From: Gemmobacter fulvus
GTDB lineage: Bacteria > Pseudomonadota > Alphaproteobacteria > Rhodobacterales > Rhodobacteraceae
Length of the DNA: 64,000 bases
Direction of reading: 5' to 3'
Assembly: GCF_018798885.1 (NCBI RefSeq)
Contig: NZ_CP076363.1
Coordinates: 186,001 to 250,000, forward strand
Positions within the stretch are counted from its first letter, which is position 1. The number at the start of each line of letters is the position of its first letter. The notes beneath the pieces were generated by a model. It made no database searches, had not been told where the DNA came from, and saw only the letters and a program-made list of their open reading frames with translations. Shown here one piece after another: positions 34,410 through 42,916 of the stretch. The translations under genes were made by a program, and so were the position numbers.

Positions 34410-36487
34410 GCCGGAACCTTGCGCGCCTGCAACCACACCATGCCGCCGAACACCACGAACAGGCCGAGGCCGATCTCGTCAGTCAGCGGCAATGCGGCGA
34501 CAAGGCTGAACGCCGCAACCATCGCCAGGCCGCGTTGCCACAGGGCCAGCCGCAGCCCCAACCAGCCGATCACCGCCACACCCCACAGACCCAGCGCGAT
34601 GATGGCCTTGATCGTGATATAGGCCACGGCGGGCCAATATCCGACCGCCGCCGCCATCGACCCGCCGTCTTGCAGCATCAGCGCGGGTGAATAGACCGCC
34701 ATGAAGGGCACGACAAAACCCGCCGCCGCGATCTTGACCGCCTCAAGGCTGATCCTCAGGCCGCTTTCCTTGGCGATGGGGGCCGCGGCAAAACAGGCCA
34801 GCGCAACCGGCGGCGTCAGATCCGCCAGAATGCCGAAGTAAAACACGAACATATGGCTGACAATCAGCGGCACCCCCAGCGCGAGCAGGGCCGGCCCTGC
34901 GATGGAAGAGGTGATGATGTAATTCGGGATCGTGGGGATGCCCATGCCAAGGATCAGGCAGGTGATCATGGTCAGCACCAGCGACAGGAACAACGAGCTT
35001 TCGCCCACACCCACGATGAACTGGCCAAAGGTGTTTGCCGCGCCCGTCAGGGTCATCACCCCGATGATGACCCCGACCAGCGCACAGGCGATGCCCACCG
35101 GCAGCGCGGTGCGTGCGCCATCCGCCAGACTGTCGCGGCAGATGCCGAGCGTCTCGCGCCCGCCCTTGCTGGCAAGCGCCACCGCCCCGAGGGCCAGCAG
35201 TGCCGCGAGGATCACCCAGATCCCCAGCTTGAAGAACGCCGCCGAAATCAGGCCCAGCCCGATCCAGAAGATGATCCGCAGCACCCCCTCGGGCAGGCCC
35301 AGCACCGCCGACCCGCCAAGAATCAACAGCACGGTCAGCGCCAGCCCCACGGTGCCCGCATAAAGCGGCGTGAAGCCCGAAAACAGCAGCCAGACCAGAA
35401 CGCCCAGCGGCAGCAGCAGATACCAGCCCTCGCGCAGCGCCTTGCGGGCCGAGGGCAAGGCCTCGCGCGACAGGCCGCGCAACCCGCGTTTTCCGGCCTC
35501 CAGATGCACCATCCAGAACACGCCCAGAAAATACAGGATGGCCGGGATCAGCGCCGCCTTGACGATCTCGATATATTGCACGCCCAGCGTTTCGGCCATG
35601 ATGAAGGCCACGGCCCCCATCACCGGCGGCATGATCTGCCCGCCCATGCTCGCCGTCGCCTCCACCCCGCCAGCAAAGGCCGGACGATAGCCGAAGCGCT
35701 TCATCAGCGGGATGGTAAACTGCCCCGTCGTCACCACATTGGCCACGCCCGACCCCGAGATCGTGCCCATCAACCCCGAGGACAGCACCGCCACCTTGGC
35801 AGGCCCGCCGGTCATATGCCCCACAGCCGCCAGCGATACATCGGTGAACAGCCGGATCATCCCGGCCTTTTCCAGAAAGGCGCCAAACAGGATGAACAGG
35901 AAGATATAGGTCGAGGACACATAGATCGGGATGCCGTAGATGCCTTCCGTGCCATAGGCCAGATGTTCGACCACCTGCGAAAAGTCATAGCCGCGATGGT
36001 TCAGTGGCGACGGCAGGTATTGCCCGAACAGCGCATAGGCCAGAAACAGGCCGGTGATGATCGGCAGGACCGCCCCCATCAGAAGCCAGGCCGCCGCGAA
36101 CACCGCAACCAGCGCCACCACGCCAAACCAGATGTCGCGCGGCAGCGGATCGCCTGCGCGCAGCAGCAGGTCGGTATAGTCGAAGGTCTGATAAAGCGCG
36201 ACCGCCACCCCCGCCAATGCCAGCGCAAAGACCGCAGCCCGTGCCATCGGGTTTTGGGTCTTCACCATCGCCAGCAGCGGAAAGCCGAGCGCCATCAGAA
36301 AGCCCACATGCAGCGCCCGGGCAATCTGGCTGGGCATGTCGATCAGATGCGCCGCTGTCGCGATCTGGAACAGTGAAAAGACGACGGCCAGCCAGAACAG
36401 CGCCCGGCCCATCAGTCCGGACGGAAAACCCTCGCCCAGCGGGTCATGCACGGCATCTGCGGCCGGTGCCATGGTCGTATCGGTCAT
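34406..36487 (-). CDS. TAXI-TRAP transporter fused permease (4TM/12TM)
   Basis: A 693-residue integral membrane protein that joins the small (Q-like) and large (M-like) TRAP subunits. Many hydrophobic segments are visible, with TRAP large-subunit motifs such as GGQIMPPVMGAVAFIMAE and MGIPTIPNYIITSSIAGPALLALG. It imports its solute with the sodium or proton gradient. The start at 36487 has GGGGAG upstream. It lies 80 bp after the TAXI binding-protein gene, and its stop overlaps the DUF1850 start. Confidence 0.92.
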   Translation of the reverse strand: MTDTTMAPAADAVHDPLGEGFPSGLMGRALFWLAVVFSLFQIATAAHLIDMPSQIARALHVGFLMALGFPLLAMVKTQNPMARAAVFALALAGVAVALYQTFDYTDLLLRAGDPLPRDIWFGVVALVAVFAAAWLLMGAVLPIITGLFLAYALFGQYLPSPLNHRGYDFSQVVEHLAYGTEGIYGIPIYVSSTYIFLFILFGAFLEKAGMIRLFTDVSLAAVGHMTGGPAKVAVLSSGLMGTISGSGVANVVTTGQFTIPLMKRFGYRPAFAGGVEATASMGGQIMPPVMGAVAFIMAETLGVQYIEIVKAALIPAILYFLGVFWMVHLEAGKRGLRGLSREALPSARKALREGWYLLLPLGVLVWLLFSGFTPLYAGTVGLALTVLLILGGSAVLGLPEGVLRIIFWIGLGLISAAFFKLGIWVILAALLALGAVALASKGGRETLGICRDSLADGARTALPVGIACALVGVIIGVMTLTGAANTFGQFIVGVGESSLFLSLVLTMITCLILGMGIPTIPNYIITSSIAGPALLALGVPLIVSHMFVFYFGILADLTPPVALACFAAAPIAKESGLRISLEAVKIAAAGFVVPFMAVYSPALMLQDGGSMAAAVGYWPAVAYITIKAIIALGLWGVAVIGWLGLRLALWQRGLAMVAAFSLVAALPLTDEIGLGLFVVFGGMVWLQARKVPA

Positions 36488-36567
36488 ATCGGATTTTCTC
36501 CCCGGTGGATCAAAAGGAGCGGCCACCAAGAGGCCGCCCGCTTTCGCCGCTGTCAATCGGCGCTGGA

Positions 36568-37515
36568 TCAGAGCTTGCCCTGTTCACGATAGAAGCGCTC
36601 CGCCCCCGGATGCAGCGGCACCGGCGGGTTCTTGGCCGCCTTATCCAGCGAAATGTCTGCCCCGGCGCTATGCGCGGCCTTCAGCACGTCCAGATTTTCG
36701 AAGATCAGCCTGGTCATCTGATAGACGACCTCTTCGGGCACATCCTCGCTGGTCACCAGATAATTGCCCACAGCCACCGTGGCCACATCGCCATCCTGCC
36801 CCTGATAGGTGCCTGCCGGGATCGTCGCGGGCATATAGGGCATGCCCATGGCCGTGGCGACCTCAGCCGGGATCGACACGATGCTGATCGCCTGACTGGA
36901 GGCCAGATCCTTGATCGCGGCATTGCCAAGCCCCGAGGATTGCAGCGTGGCCTCCAGCTGGCGGTTCTTCATCAACTCGACCGATTCCGCGAAGGGCAGG
37001 TATTCGACCTTGGCAAGATCGTCATAGCTGAGCCCCGCCGCCCCCAGAATGGCCCGCGCATTCAGCTCGGTGCCCGATTTGGCCGCACCCACCGACAGGG
37101 TCTTGCCCTTCATGTCGGCGATGGTGGTCACGCCCGCTTCCTGCAGGGCGGCAATCTGCACATAATTGGGATAGATCGCCGCGACGATGCGCAGCTTTTT
37201 CAGCGGGGTCTTGAAGCCCGCCTCTACGTTGCCTTCCCACGCCAGCGCCAGCGCATCGCCCAGCGTGAAGGCAATCTCGCCCTTGCCCTGTTCGATCAGG
37301 TTCAGGTTCTCGACCGAGGCCTTGGTCGCCTGCACCTGCGTGCGCGCCCCTTCGATGCCTTTGCCGTAAATGTCAGACAGCGCCACCCCCAGCGGGTAAT
37401 ACACCCCCGAAGTGCCGCCCGTCAGCACGTTGATGAACTGCTCCGCCTCGGCTTTGGGTGCGCTGATGGCGATTGCACAGGCGAATGCGGTCGCAAGCGT
37501 GATGCGAAATGTCAT
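36568..37515 (-). CDS. TAXI-family TRAP solute-binding protein
   Basis: A 315-residue periplasmic protein with a signal peptide (TLATAFACAIAISAPKAEA, cleavage near 25) and the TAXI hallmark INVLTGGTSGVYYPLGVALSDIYGK at the mature N-terminus. Further marks are KGKTLSVGAAKSGTELNARAILGAAGL and the C-terminal PVPLHPGAERFYREQGKL. The start has GGGAGG at good distance. TAXI binding proteins often take glutamate- or carboxylate-type ligands; the exact ligand is unknown. It is the first gene of a five-gene operon with permease, DUF1850 protein, kinase and regulator. Confidence 0.92.
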   Translation of the reverse strand: MTFRITLATAFACAIAISAPKAEAEQFINVLTGGTSGVYYPLGVALSDIYGKGIEGARTQVQATKASVENLNLIEQGKGEIAFTLGDALALAWEGNVEAGFKTPLKKLRIVAAIYPNYVQIAALQEAGVTTIADMKGKTLSVGAAKSGTELNARAILGAAGLSYDDLAKVEYLPFAESVELMKNRQLEATLQSSGLGNAAIKDLASSQAISIVSIPAEVATAMGMPYMPATIPAGTYQGQDGDVATVAVGNYLVTSEDVPEEVVYQMTRLIFENLDVLKAAHSAGADISLDKAAKNPPVPLHPGAERFYREQGKL

Positions 37516-37601
37516 GTGTCCTCCCGAACGTGATCTGTCCCACCTCCTCGTGGGCGCCTTTGATCGATGGGCAAAAGGCGGAAATGCGTCAATCTTGCTT
37601 G

Positions 37602-37629
37602 GCCTGCCGTCCCAAGTTTCACGGCAGGC
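37602..37629. promoter_or_regulatory. Inverted repeat upstream of the TAXI-TRAP operon
   Basis: GCCTGCCGT-N10-ACGGCAGGC is a perfect 9-bp dyad about 87 bases upstream of the TAXI start, where an upstream activator site for an NtrC/DctD-type regulator would be expected. I found no -24/-12 sigma-54 promoter (TGGCAC-N5-TTGCA) between it and the gene. Confidence 0.45.
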
Positions 37630-37795
37630 TTTCGCCAGACGCGAAGCGAAGTTCCGCCAGACCTCCTTCAGGGCATTGAAAAATATGGCTGTTTTGATCC
37701 GGCCCCTGCGGCAGGGGTGGCAAGGCTCAGGCCCGACGCTTGCGCATCCTCCGTCACATCCCGACCAATCGGATCGCACGACAGAGCGTGGCAAA

Positions 37796-39337
37796 TCATC
37801 CCCCCCGATCCCCCCCGAGGTGTCCCCCGTTCATCAGCCGATCAAAGACCGGATCCGCCTCGGCCACCTCGACCAACCGGCCCTTTTCGACTGACCAGAT
37901 GCGCGTGGCCACCGCCCGGACAAAGGCGCGGTCATGGCTGATCAACAGGCAGGCAGCCCCCGGCCGGGTCAGTTCGGCTTGCAACATCTCTTGCCCCTCG
38001 ATGTCGAGATGGTTGGTCGGCTCGTCCAGAATGTAGAAGTTCGGGCGCGCCAGCCGCAACAGCAGCATCGCCAGCCGCGCCCGCTGCCCGCCCGACAGCC
38101 GCAGAAGCGGCGCCGTCTGCGCATCAATAGCTATCCCGGCCCCGGCCAGCGCGCTGCGCGCCAGCTGGTCAGTCAGGTCACTGCTCTGCTTCACCGCATC
38201 CCACGGCGTTGCAAAACATGCCAGTTGCGACAGCGCCTGATCGGAATATCCAAGGATCAGGCTGGCCGCGCCCCGGATTGCAGGGTCGCCGCCATCCAAG
38301 GCCGCGCGCAGCCGTTGGGCCAGCACAGTCTTGCCGGTGCCATTCGCGCCAAGCACTGCGATCCGGTCGCCCTTTTCGATCCAGAACTTGCCTGTGCGGA
38401 ACAGCGCCCGCCCCGTCGGCGTGGCAAGCGTGGTGTCGCCAATCGTCATCAGCGCCTTGGCGTGACTGTCGCTGTTGCCGAGGCGGATCACCCCCGCAGA
38501 GGCCTCGTGATGCGCGGGGCGGGCCTCGTCTTCCAGCCGGTCGGCCCGGTCGATCAGCTGTTTCGTTTTGACCAGCAGCAGATCGGAGCCGGAATTGACG
38601 CCGATATTCTTCAGCTTGACCGCCTGCTGCCGCAGCGCCTTGACCCTGCGCATGTCATTGTCGAACTGCCGGTCGCGGGCAGCGTCAGCCTCGTCCAACG
38701 CCAGCCGTGCACGCGCATAGGGCAGGGCAAAATCCGCGCTGTCTTTCGGGCGCAGAAACAACGAGCGCCGACAGGCAGCATCCAGAAAGGCGCGGTCGTG
38801 GCTGGCCACCAGAACCGCGCAATCCCGCGGCAAGGCGGCAAGGAACCGCTCCAGCACCGCGATCCGCCCAAGATCGAGGTGGTTTGTCGGCTCATCCAGC
38901 AGCAAGACATCCGGTTCCACAATCCCGGCGCGGGCCAGCAGCATGACACGCTGCCAACCGCCAGAAAGGTCTGCAACCCGCCTGCCCCGCATCGCGGGAT
39001 CGACCTCCAGATCATCAAGGATGATATCGACCCGCCAGCTTTCGGTCTCGGCTGTCTCCGGGTCCAGCGCGTCCAGAACGGCCGCATGAAGGGTGAGCGA
39101 CAGCAGATGGTCCGGCACCTCTTGCGGGGCAAGGCTGGCAACAAGGCCGCGCGCACGGGTGACGGTGCCCGCCGTCGCCGCCTCCACCCCTGTCAGGATG
39201 CGCAGCAGCGAGGATTTGCCGCGCCCATTGGCCGCGATCAAACCGATGCGGTCGCCTTTGGCGATGGTCAGGGTCAGGCCCGCAAACAGCGATGCGCCAC
39301 GGGTCAGCGACAGGTCTTTGACGGCAATCAGGGTCAT
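37796..39337 (-). CDS. ABC-F family ribosome-associated ATPase
   Basis: A 513-residue soluble protein with two ABC domains and no membrane part. Domain 1 has Walker A AANGRGKSS, signature LSGGWQRV and Walker B LLLDEPTNHLDL; domain 2 has GANGTGKT, LSGGQRARL and ILDEPTNHLDI. Between them is a charged linker of about 70 residues (RARLALDEADAARDRQFDNDMRR), the P-site tRNA interaction motif region. ABC-F proteins act on the ribosome; some protect against antibiotics. The start at 39337 has only GATGAGAC upstream, and that sequence lies in a stem, consistent with translational control by the leader at 39413-39484. Confidence 0.9.
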   Translation of the reverse strand: MTLIAVKDLSLTRGASLFAGLTLTIAKGDRIGLIAANGRGKSSLLRILTGVEAATAGTVTRARGLVASLAPQEVPDHLLSLTLHAAVLDALDPETAETESWRVDIILDDLEVDPAMRGRRVADLSGGWQRVMLLARAGIVEPDVLLLDEPTNHLDLGRIAVLERFLAALPRDCAVLVASHDRAFLDAACRRSLFLRPKDSADFALPYARARLALDEADAARDRQFDNDMRRVKALRQQAVKLKNIGVNSGSDLLLVKTKQLIDRADRLEDEARPAHHEASAGVIRLGNSDSHAKALMTIGDTTLATPTGRALFRTGKFWIEKGDRIAVLGANGTGKTVLAQRLRAALDGGDPAIRGAASLILGYSDQALSQLACFATPWDAVKQSSDLTDQLARSALAGAGIAIDAQTAPLLRLSGGQRARLAMLLLRLARPNFYILDEPTNHLDIEGQEMLQAELTRPGAACLLISHDRAFVRAVATRIWSVEKGRLVEVAEADPVFDRLMNGGHLGGDRGG

Positions 39338-39341
39338 GGAA

Positions 39342-39398
39342 GTCTCATCAGATCAGGCAGGCGTGCAAGAACACGCCGGAGAAGGCTGACGATGAGAC
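39342..39398 (-). promoter_or_regulatory. Attenuator hairpins covering the ABC-F ribosome-binding site
   Basis: On the minus strand GTCTCATC (39391-39398) pairs with GATGAGAC (39342-39349), the sequence right before the ABC-F start codon. Inside is a second hairpin, GGCGTG-N6-CACGCC (39360-39377). With the stem formed, the only ribosome-binding sequence of the ABC-F gene is hidden. This fits leader-peptide-controlled translation but is inferred from sequence. Confidence 0.55.
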
Positions 39399-39412
39399 GA
39401 ATTTGGTCCCGG

Positions 39413-39484
39413 TCAGCCCCGCGAGGTCAGGCGCGGGGCAAAGACAGGACCACAGTTGCGGTTGTGGAAGCACTGATGCAGCAT
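39413..39484 (-). CDS. 23-residue leader peptide upstream of the ABC-F gene
   Basis: An ATG at 39484 preceded by a very strong purine-rich ribosome-binding site (GGAGGGAGGAAG at 39488-39499) opens a 23-codon frame that begins MLHQCFHNRNCGPVF and stops 75 bases upstream of the ABC-F start. It has two Cys, two His and two Asn and no other recognisable function. Its last codons overlap a hairpin CCCCGCG-N8-CGCGGGG (39417-39438). The arrangement of strong leader translation, hairpins and a weak, sequestered downstream site is that of inducible resistance genes, where a drug-stalled ribosome on the leader opens the downstream gene. Confidence 0.65.
   Translation of the reverse strand: MLHQCFHNRNCGPVFAPRLTSRG
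39417..39438 (-). promoter_or_regulatory. Hairpin overlapping the end of the leader peptide
   Basis: CCCCGCG (39417-39423) and CGCGGGG (39432-39438) form a perfect 7-bp stem with an 8-base loop across the last leader codons. A ribosome stalled in the leader would melt it, changing the pairing options of the downstream attenuator. Confidence 0.45.
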
Positions 39485-39518
39485 CGGCTTCCTCCCTCCG
39501 GTTAGATCCGATTGGCCA

Positions 39519-39547
39519 AGGTTACGGGGCAAGACGCGATTTGGCAA
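39519..39547 (-). promoter_or_regulatory. Candidate sigma-70-type promoter of the leader/ABC-F unit
   Basis: On the minus strand TTGCCA (39542-39547) is followed after exactly 17 bases by TAACCT (39519-39524). It would start transcription about 30 bases upstream of the leader ATG. Both hexamers differ from consensus, so this is tentative. Confidence 0.35.
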
Positions 39548-39673
39548 TGGCGGCCTGCGGCGGCCCTCGCATTTTGGCATAGCGTGGCCGCAGGTTCCCG
39601 GCACCAGCCGCACCTGTCCCCGCCGATCACGACGATCCTGTCTTGCAGTCAGAAATCTCTGTCGCTAAATGAG

Positions 39674-39688
39674 CGTTATTTTATAACG
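39674..39688. promoter_or_regulatory. Zur-like palindrome before the ABC importer operon
   Basis: CGTTATTTTATAACG is a perfect 6-3-6 dyad ending 14 bases before the ATG of the binding-protein gene. Its core GTTATTTTATAAC differs at one position from the remembered Zur core GTTATANTATAAC. It also contains TATAAC, a possible -10 element, so a bound repressor would block transcription. A Zur site would mean the operon is zinc-regulated. Confidence 0.5.
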
Positions 39689-39702
39689 TAACGGATATCT
39701 TC

Positions 39703-41226
39703 ATGCGTCGTTCCATCGCCACCCTGCTGCTGACGGGCGCCCTGATCCCGCAGGCCGCGCTTGCAGATACCGCCGCTTTGGATGTTGCCGCGCCGTTTGA
39801 AATCAAGGGCGCGGACCCCGTATTGTCGGGCGACATTTTCCTGAAGATGGATGTGATGGAAACGCTGGTGAATGCCGATACCAGCGGTGCCCTGCTGCCG
39901 GGTCTGGCCGATGGCTGGACCGTATCGGCGGACAAGCTGGTCTGGAAGTTCCATATCCGGCAGGGGATGCAGTTCCATGACGGCAGCGCGCTGACCGCCG
40001 AGGCGGCCGCCTTTGCGCTGAATCGCTCCAAGGCCAAGGAAGGCATTCTCGCCAAGGCACCGATCAACGCCATCACCGCCGAAGGCACGGATGTGGTCAT
40101 CACCCTGTCGGAACCCTTTGCCGCCCTGCCCGCCTTTCTGGCCGAATACCGCACCGGCATTCTTGCCCCCTCGGCCTATGCTGCCGATGGTTCCGTCACT
40201 GCGGTGATCGGCACCGGCGCATTCCGGGTGACCAAGCTGGAGCCACCGATGACGCTGGAGGCGCAACGGTTTGACGCCTATTGGGGCGGAGCGGCCAAAG
40301 TGCCCGCCGTGCATTACACCAGCGCCACCCGCGCCGAGACCCGGGCGCTGATGGCCGAGGCCGGGGATGCCGAACTGGTGGTGAACCTTGATCCTGCCTC
40401 GGTCACGCGGCTGCAATCAGTGGCGGGTGTCGCGGTGCACTCTGTGGCGATGCCGCGTGTCCTGCTGCTGAAGCTGAACACCGCCCTGCCGTTTTTCGAC
40501 ACGGTGGAAGAACGGCAGGCGCTGTCGCTGGCCATCGACCGGGCCGGGCTGGCGCAGGCCGTGCTGCGCTATCCGGCGGCGGCCAGCCAGTTGCTGCCGC
40601 CCGCCGTGGGCGGCTGGCACAATGCCGACCTGCCACCGCTGGACCATGACCCCGAGGCCGCCAAAGCGGCCTTTGCCGCCGCAGGCTGGCTGCCCGGTGC
40701 CGATGGTATTCTGGAAAAGGACGGCCAGCGTTTTACGGTGGAACTGCTCACCTATCCCGACCGGGCCGAACTGCCGCTGACCGCCGCCGTGCTGGAGCAA
40801 CTGTTCCGCGAGGTGGGCATTGCCGTCACGATCAACGCGACCAATTCGTCCGAGATTCCGGCCAAACACGCGGCGGGCACGCTGCAAATGGCGCTGTTTG
40901 CCCGCAATTTCGGGCTGGTGCCCGATCCCGTCGGCACCTTCATGCAGGATTATGCGCCGGGGGGCGACTGGGGCGCGATGGGCTGGGAGAATGACGCTTT
41001 CACCGCCGCCGTGCGCAAAATGGCCGCCGAGGGCGGATCTGACGCAGAAAAATCCGCGCTTGCCGCCACGTTGCAGGCCGAACTGCCGGTGCTGCCGATT
41101 GCGTGGTATCAGCAGACCGCCGCCGTCTCGCACAGCGTCAAGGGCATCGTCATCGACCCCTATGAGCGCACCTATGGCCTGAAATCGGCGGAGTTTGCCG
41201 AATTAAACCGGCTCTGCACGCCATAG
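39703..41226 (+). CDS. Family 5 ABC substrate-binding protein (NikA/CntA/DppA-like)
   Basis: A 507-residue periplasmic binding protein with a Sec signal peptide (RRSIATLLLTGALIPQAALA, cut after ALA near 22). Family 5 marks are DGWTVSADKLVWKFHIRQGMQFHDGSALTAEAAAFALNRS and GTGAFRV. The mature protein starts with a short strand and lacks the long N-terminal region of peptide-binding DppA. The Zur-like palindrome just upstream and a compact three-gene tail fit the nickel/zinc-metallophore branch (NikA, CntA), though di- or oligopeptides remain possible. It has four downstream-oriented genes in one unit. Confidence 0.85.
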   Translation: MRRSIATLLLTGALIPQAALADTAALDVAAPFEIKGADPVLSGDIFLKMDVMETLVNADTSGALLPGLADGWTVSADKLVWKFHIRQGMQFHDGSALTAEAAAFALNRSKAKEGILAKAPINAITAEGTDVVITLSEPFAALPAFLAEYRTGILAPSAYAADGSVTAVIGTGAFRVTKLEPPMTLEAQRFDAYWGGAAKVPAVHYTSATRAETRALMAEAGDAELVVNLDPASVTRLQSVAGVAVHSVAMPRVLLLKLNTALPFFDTVEERQALSLAIDRAGLAQAVLRYPAAASQLLPPAVGGWHNADLPPLDHDPEAAKAAFAAAGWLPGADGILEKDGQRFTVELLTYPDRAELPLTAAVLEQLFREVGIAVTINATNSSEIPAKHAAGTLQMALFARNFGLVPDPVGTFMQDYAPGGDWGAMGWENDAFTAAVRKMAAEGGSDAEKSALAATLQAELPVLPIAWYQQTAAVSHSVKGIVIDPYERTYGLKSAEFAELNRLCTP

Positions 41227-41237
41227 CCTTCCGCCTG

Positions 41238-42146
41238 ATGCAGGCGGCGGGCGTGGCGCTTGTCGTCGGCGTGATGTCATTTCTGATGATGCAGGCGATG
41301 CCGGGTGACATGGCGTATCGGATCGCAGCGGCGCGCTATGGCTATGATCTGGTCAGCGCCGATCTTGCCGATGCCGTGCGCCGCGAACTGGGGCTGGAGG
41401 CGGGGCCTGTGGTGCAATTCCTGCACTGGATGGCCGATCTGGCGCGGTTCGATCTGGGCCGTTCGCTCGTTTCTGGCCAGCCGGTCTGGGACGAGATCGC
41501 GCATCAGATGGGGGCGAGCCTGCAACTGGCGGCGGTGGCACTTGGCCTGTCGCTGCTGATCGGGCCGCCTCTGGGGATCTATGCCGGCTTGCACGCGGGC
41601 GGCCTCTTTGACCGGATGCTGCTGGTGGTGGCGGCGGGGTTTCGGGCGGTGCCGCAATTTCTGCTGGGGCTGGTGCTGATCGTGGTGCTGGCGGTGCAAC
41701 TGCGGCTGCTGCCTTCGGCGGGCCATGGCAGCCCGGCGCATCTGATCCTGCCCGCCCTGACCCTTGCCCTCGGCCTTGCTGCCGCCTCGGCCCGGATCAC
41801 ACGCGATGCGATGGCGGGCGTGGCCACCAGCCCGTTCTATGCCTTTGCCCGCGCCAAGGGCCTGAGCGATGGCCAGATCCTGCGGCGTCACGGCTTGCGC
41901 AACATCGGCGCGCCGGTCGTCACCTATCTGGGGCTGCAATTCGTGCTGCTGGCCGAAGGCGTGGTGGTGGTTGAAACGATTTTCGGCTGGCCGGGCATCG
42001 GCCATGCGCTGATCCATGCGGTGTTTCACCGCGATGTGCCGATGGTGCAGGGCACGGCCCTGGTGATGGGCCTCGGGTTTGTGGTGCTGAACGCGCTGGT
42101 CGATCTGATCGCCCGCCGCATCGACCCGCGCGAGGTGCAGGCATGA
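41238..42146 (+). CDS. ABC transporter permease, DppB/NikB type
   Basis: A 302-residue DppB-type permease: first helix GVALVVGVMSFLMMQAMPG, then the periplasmic segment with WMADLARFDLGRSLVSGQPVWDEI, and the conserved coupling loop YAFARAKGLSDGQILRRHGLRN; the C-terminal VVVVETIFGWPGIGHAL is the family motif. No ribosome-binding site is visible before the ATG at 41238; the frame is open upstream through ATT, so the true start may overlap the binding-protein stop. The stop overlaps the next start (ATGA). Confidence 0.88.
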   Translation: MQAAGVALVVGVMSFLMMQAMPGDMAYRIAAARYGYDLVSADLADAVRRELGLEAGPVVQFLHWMADLARFDLGRSLVSGQPVWDEIAHQMGASLQLAAVALGLSLLIGPPLGIYAGLHAGGLFDRMLLVVAAGFRAVPQFLLGLVLIVVLAVQLRLLPSAGHGSPAHLILPALTLALGLAAASARITRDAMAGVATSPFYAFARAKGLSDGQILRRHGLRNIGAPVVTYLGLQFVLLAEGVVVVETIFGWPGIGHALIHAVFHRDVPMVQGTALVMGLGFVVLNALVDLIARRIDPREVQA

Positions 42147-42916
42147 CGCTTTCCCGTTTTGGCTGGGCCATGCTGGCGCTTTTGCTGGCCTTTGCCCTGC
42201 TGGCCCCGCTGGTAGATCCGGTCGGGCCATTCAAACAATCGCTGTTGAAGGCGCTTTCGGGGGCCGATGCGGCGGCGCCCTTTGGCTATGACCATCTGGG
42301 CCGGTCGATCTTTGCGCGTCTGGCCCATGCGTTGCGGCTGTCGCTGATGCTGGCCTTTGCCGCCACCGCCACGGCGGCGCTGATCGGCATCGCGCTCGGC
42401 GCGCTGGCAAGCTGGCGCGGCGGCTGGATCGACCGCGCGCTGTGCTTGCTGGCCGATAGCGTGCTGGCGCTGCCTGCACTGCTGATGATCCTGATGATGG
42501 GCGTGATCCTGCCCGCCACAGCGCTGGCCTTCTGGGCCGGTCTGGCGGCGGTGCAATGGATCGAGTTCTTCCGCCTGACCCGCGCCGCCGCGCGCAGCCA
42601 TCTGGCCAGCCCGGCGGTCGAAGCGGCAACCCTGCAAGGATTTGGCCCGCTCTGGATCTTTCGCCGCATCCTCTGGCCCGAGATCGGGCCGATGCTGCGC
42701 ACCGCCATGGCCTTTGGCGTGGCAAATGCCATTGCCGCCATCGCGGCGCTTGGATTTGTCAGCGTCGGCATGCGCGCGCCCACACCCGAACTGGGGCTGA
42801 TGATGGTTGAACTGCTGCCCAGCTGGCGCGAGGCGCCCTTTGCCCTGCTGCAACCCGTGCTGGCCTGCTTCCTGCTGCTCTTGTCCCTGAACCTGATTGC
42901 CGGAGCCCGCAAATGA
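42143..42916 (+). CDS. ABC transporter permease, DppC/NikC type
   Basis: A 257-residue DppC-type permease, shorter than usual (about 280-300). It has the AAPFGYDHLGRSIFARLAHALRLSL signature near residues 33-57, helices at LIGIALGALASWRG, LPALLMILMMGVILPATAL, and the coupling stretch HLASPAVEAATLQGFGPLWIFRRILWPEIGP. It overlaps both neighbours by ATGA, so the three genes are translated as one coupled unit. Confidence 0.88.
   Translation: MTLSRFGWAMLALLLAFALLAPLVDPVGPFKQSLLKALSGADAAAPFGYDHLGRSIFARLAHALRLSLMLAFAATATAALIGIALGALASWRGGWIDRALCLLADSVLALPALLMILMMGVILPATALAFWAGLAAVQWIEFFRLTRAAARSHLASPAVEAATLQGFGPLWIFRRILWPEIGPMLRTAMAFGVANAIAAIAALGFVSVGMRAPTPELGLMMVELLPSWREAPFALLQPVLACFLLLLSLNLIAGARK

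Noticed and set aside
37516-37795. A sigma-54 (-24/-12) promoter before the TAXI-TRAP operon.
   Set aside because: No TGGCAC-N5-TTGCA-like sequence was found on the minus strand in this stretch.
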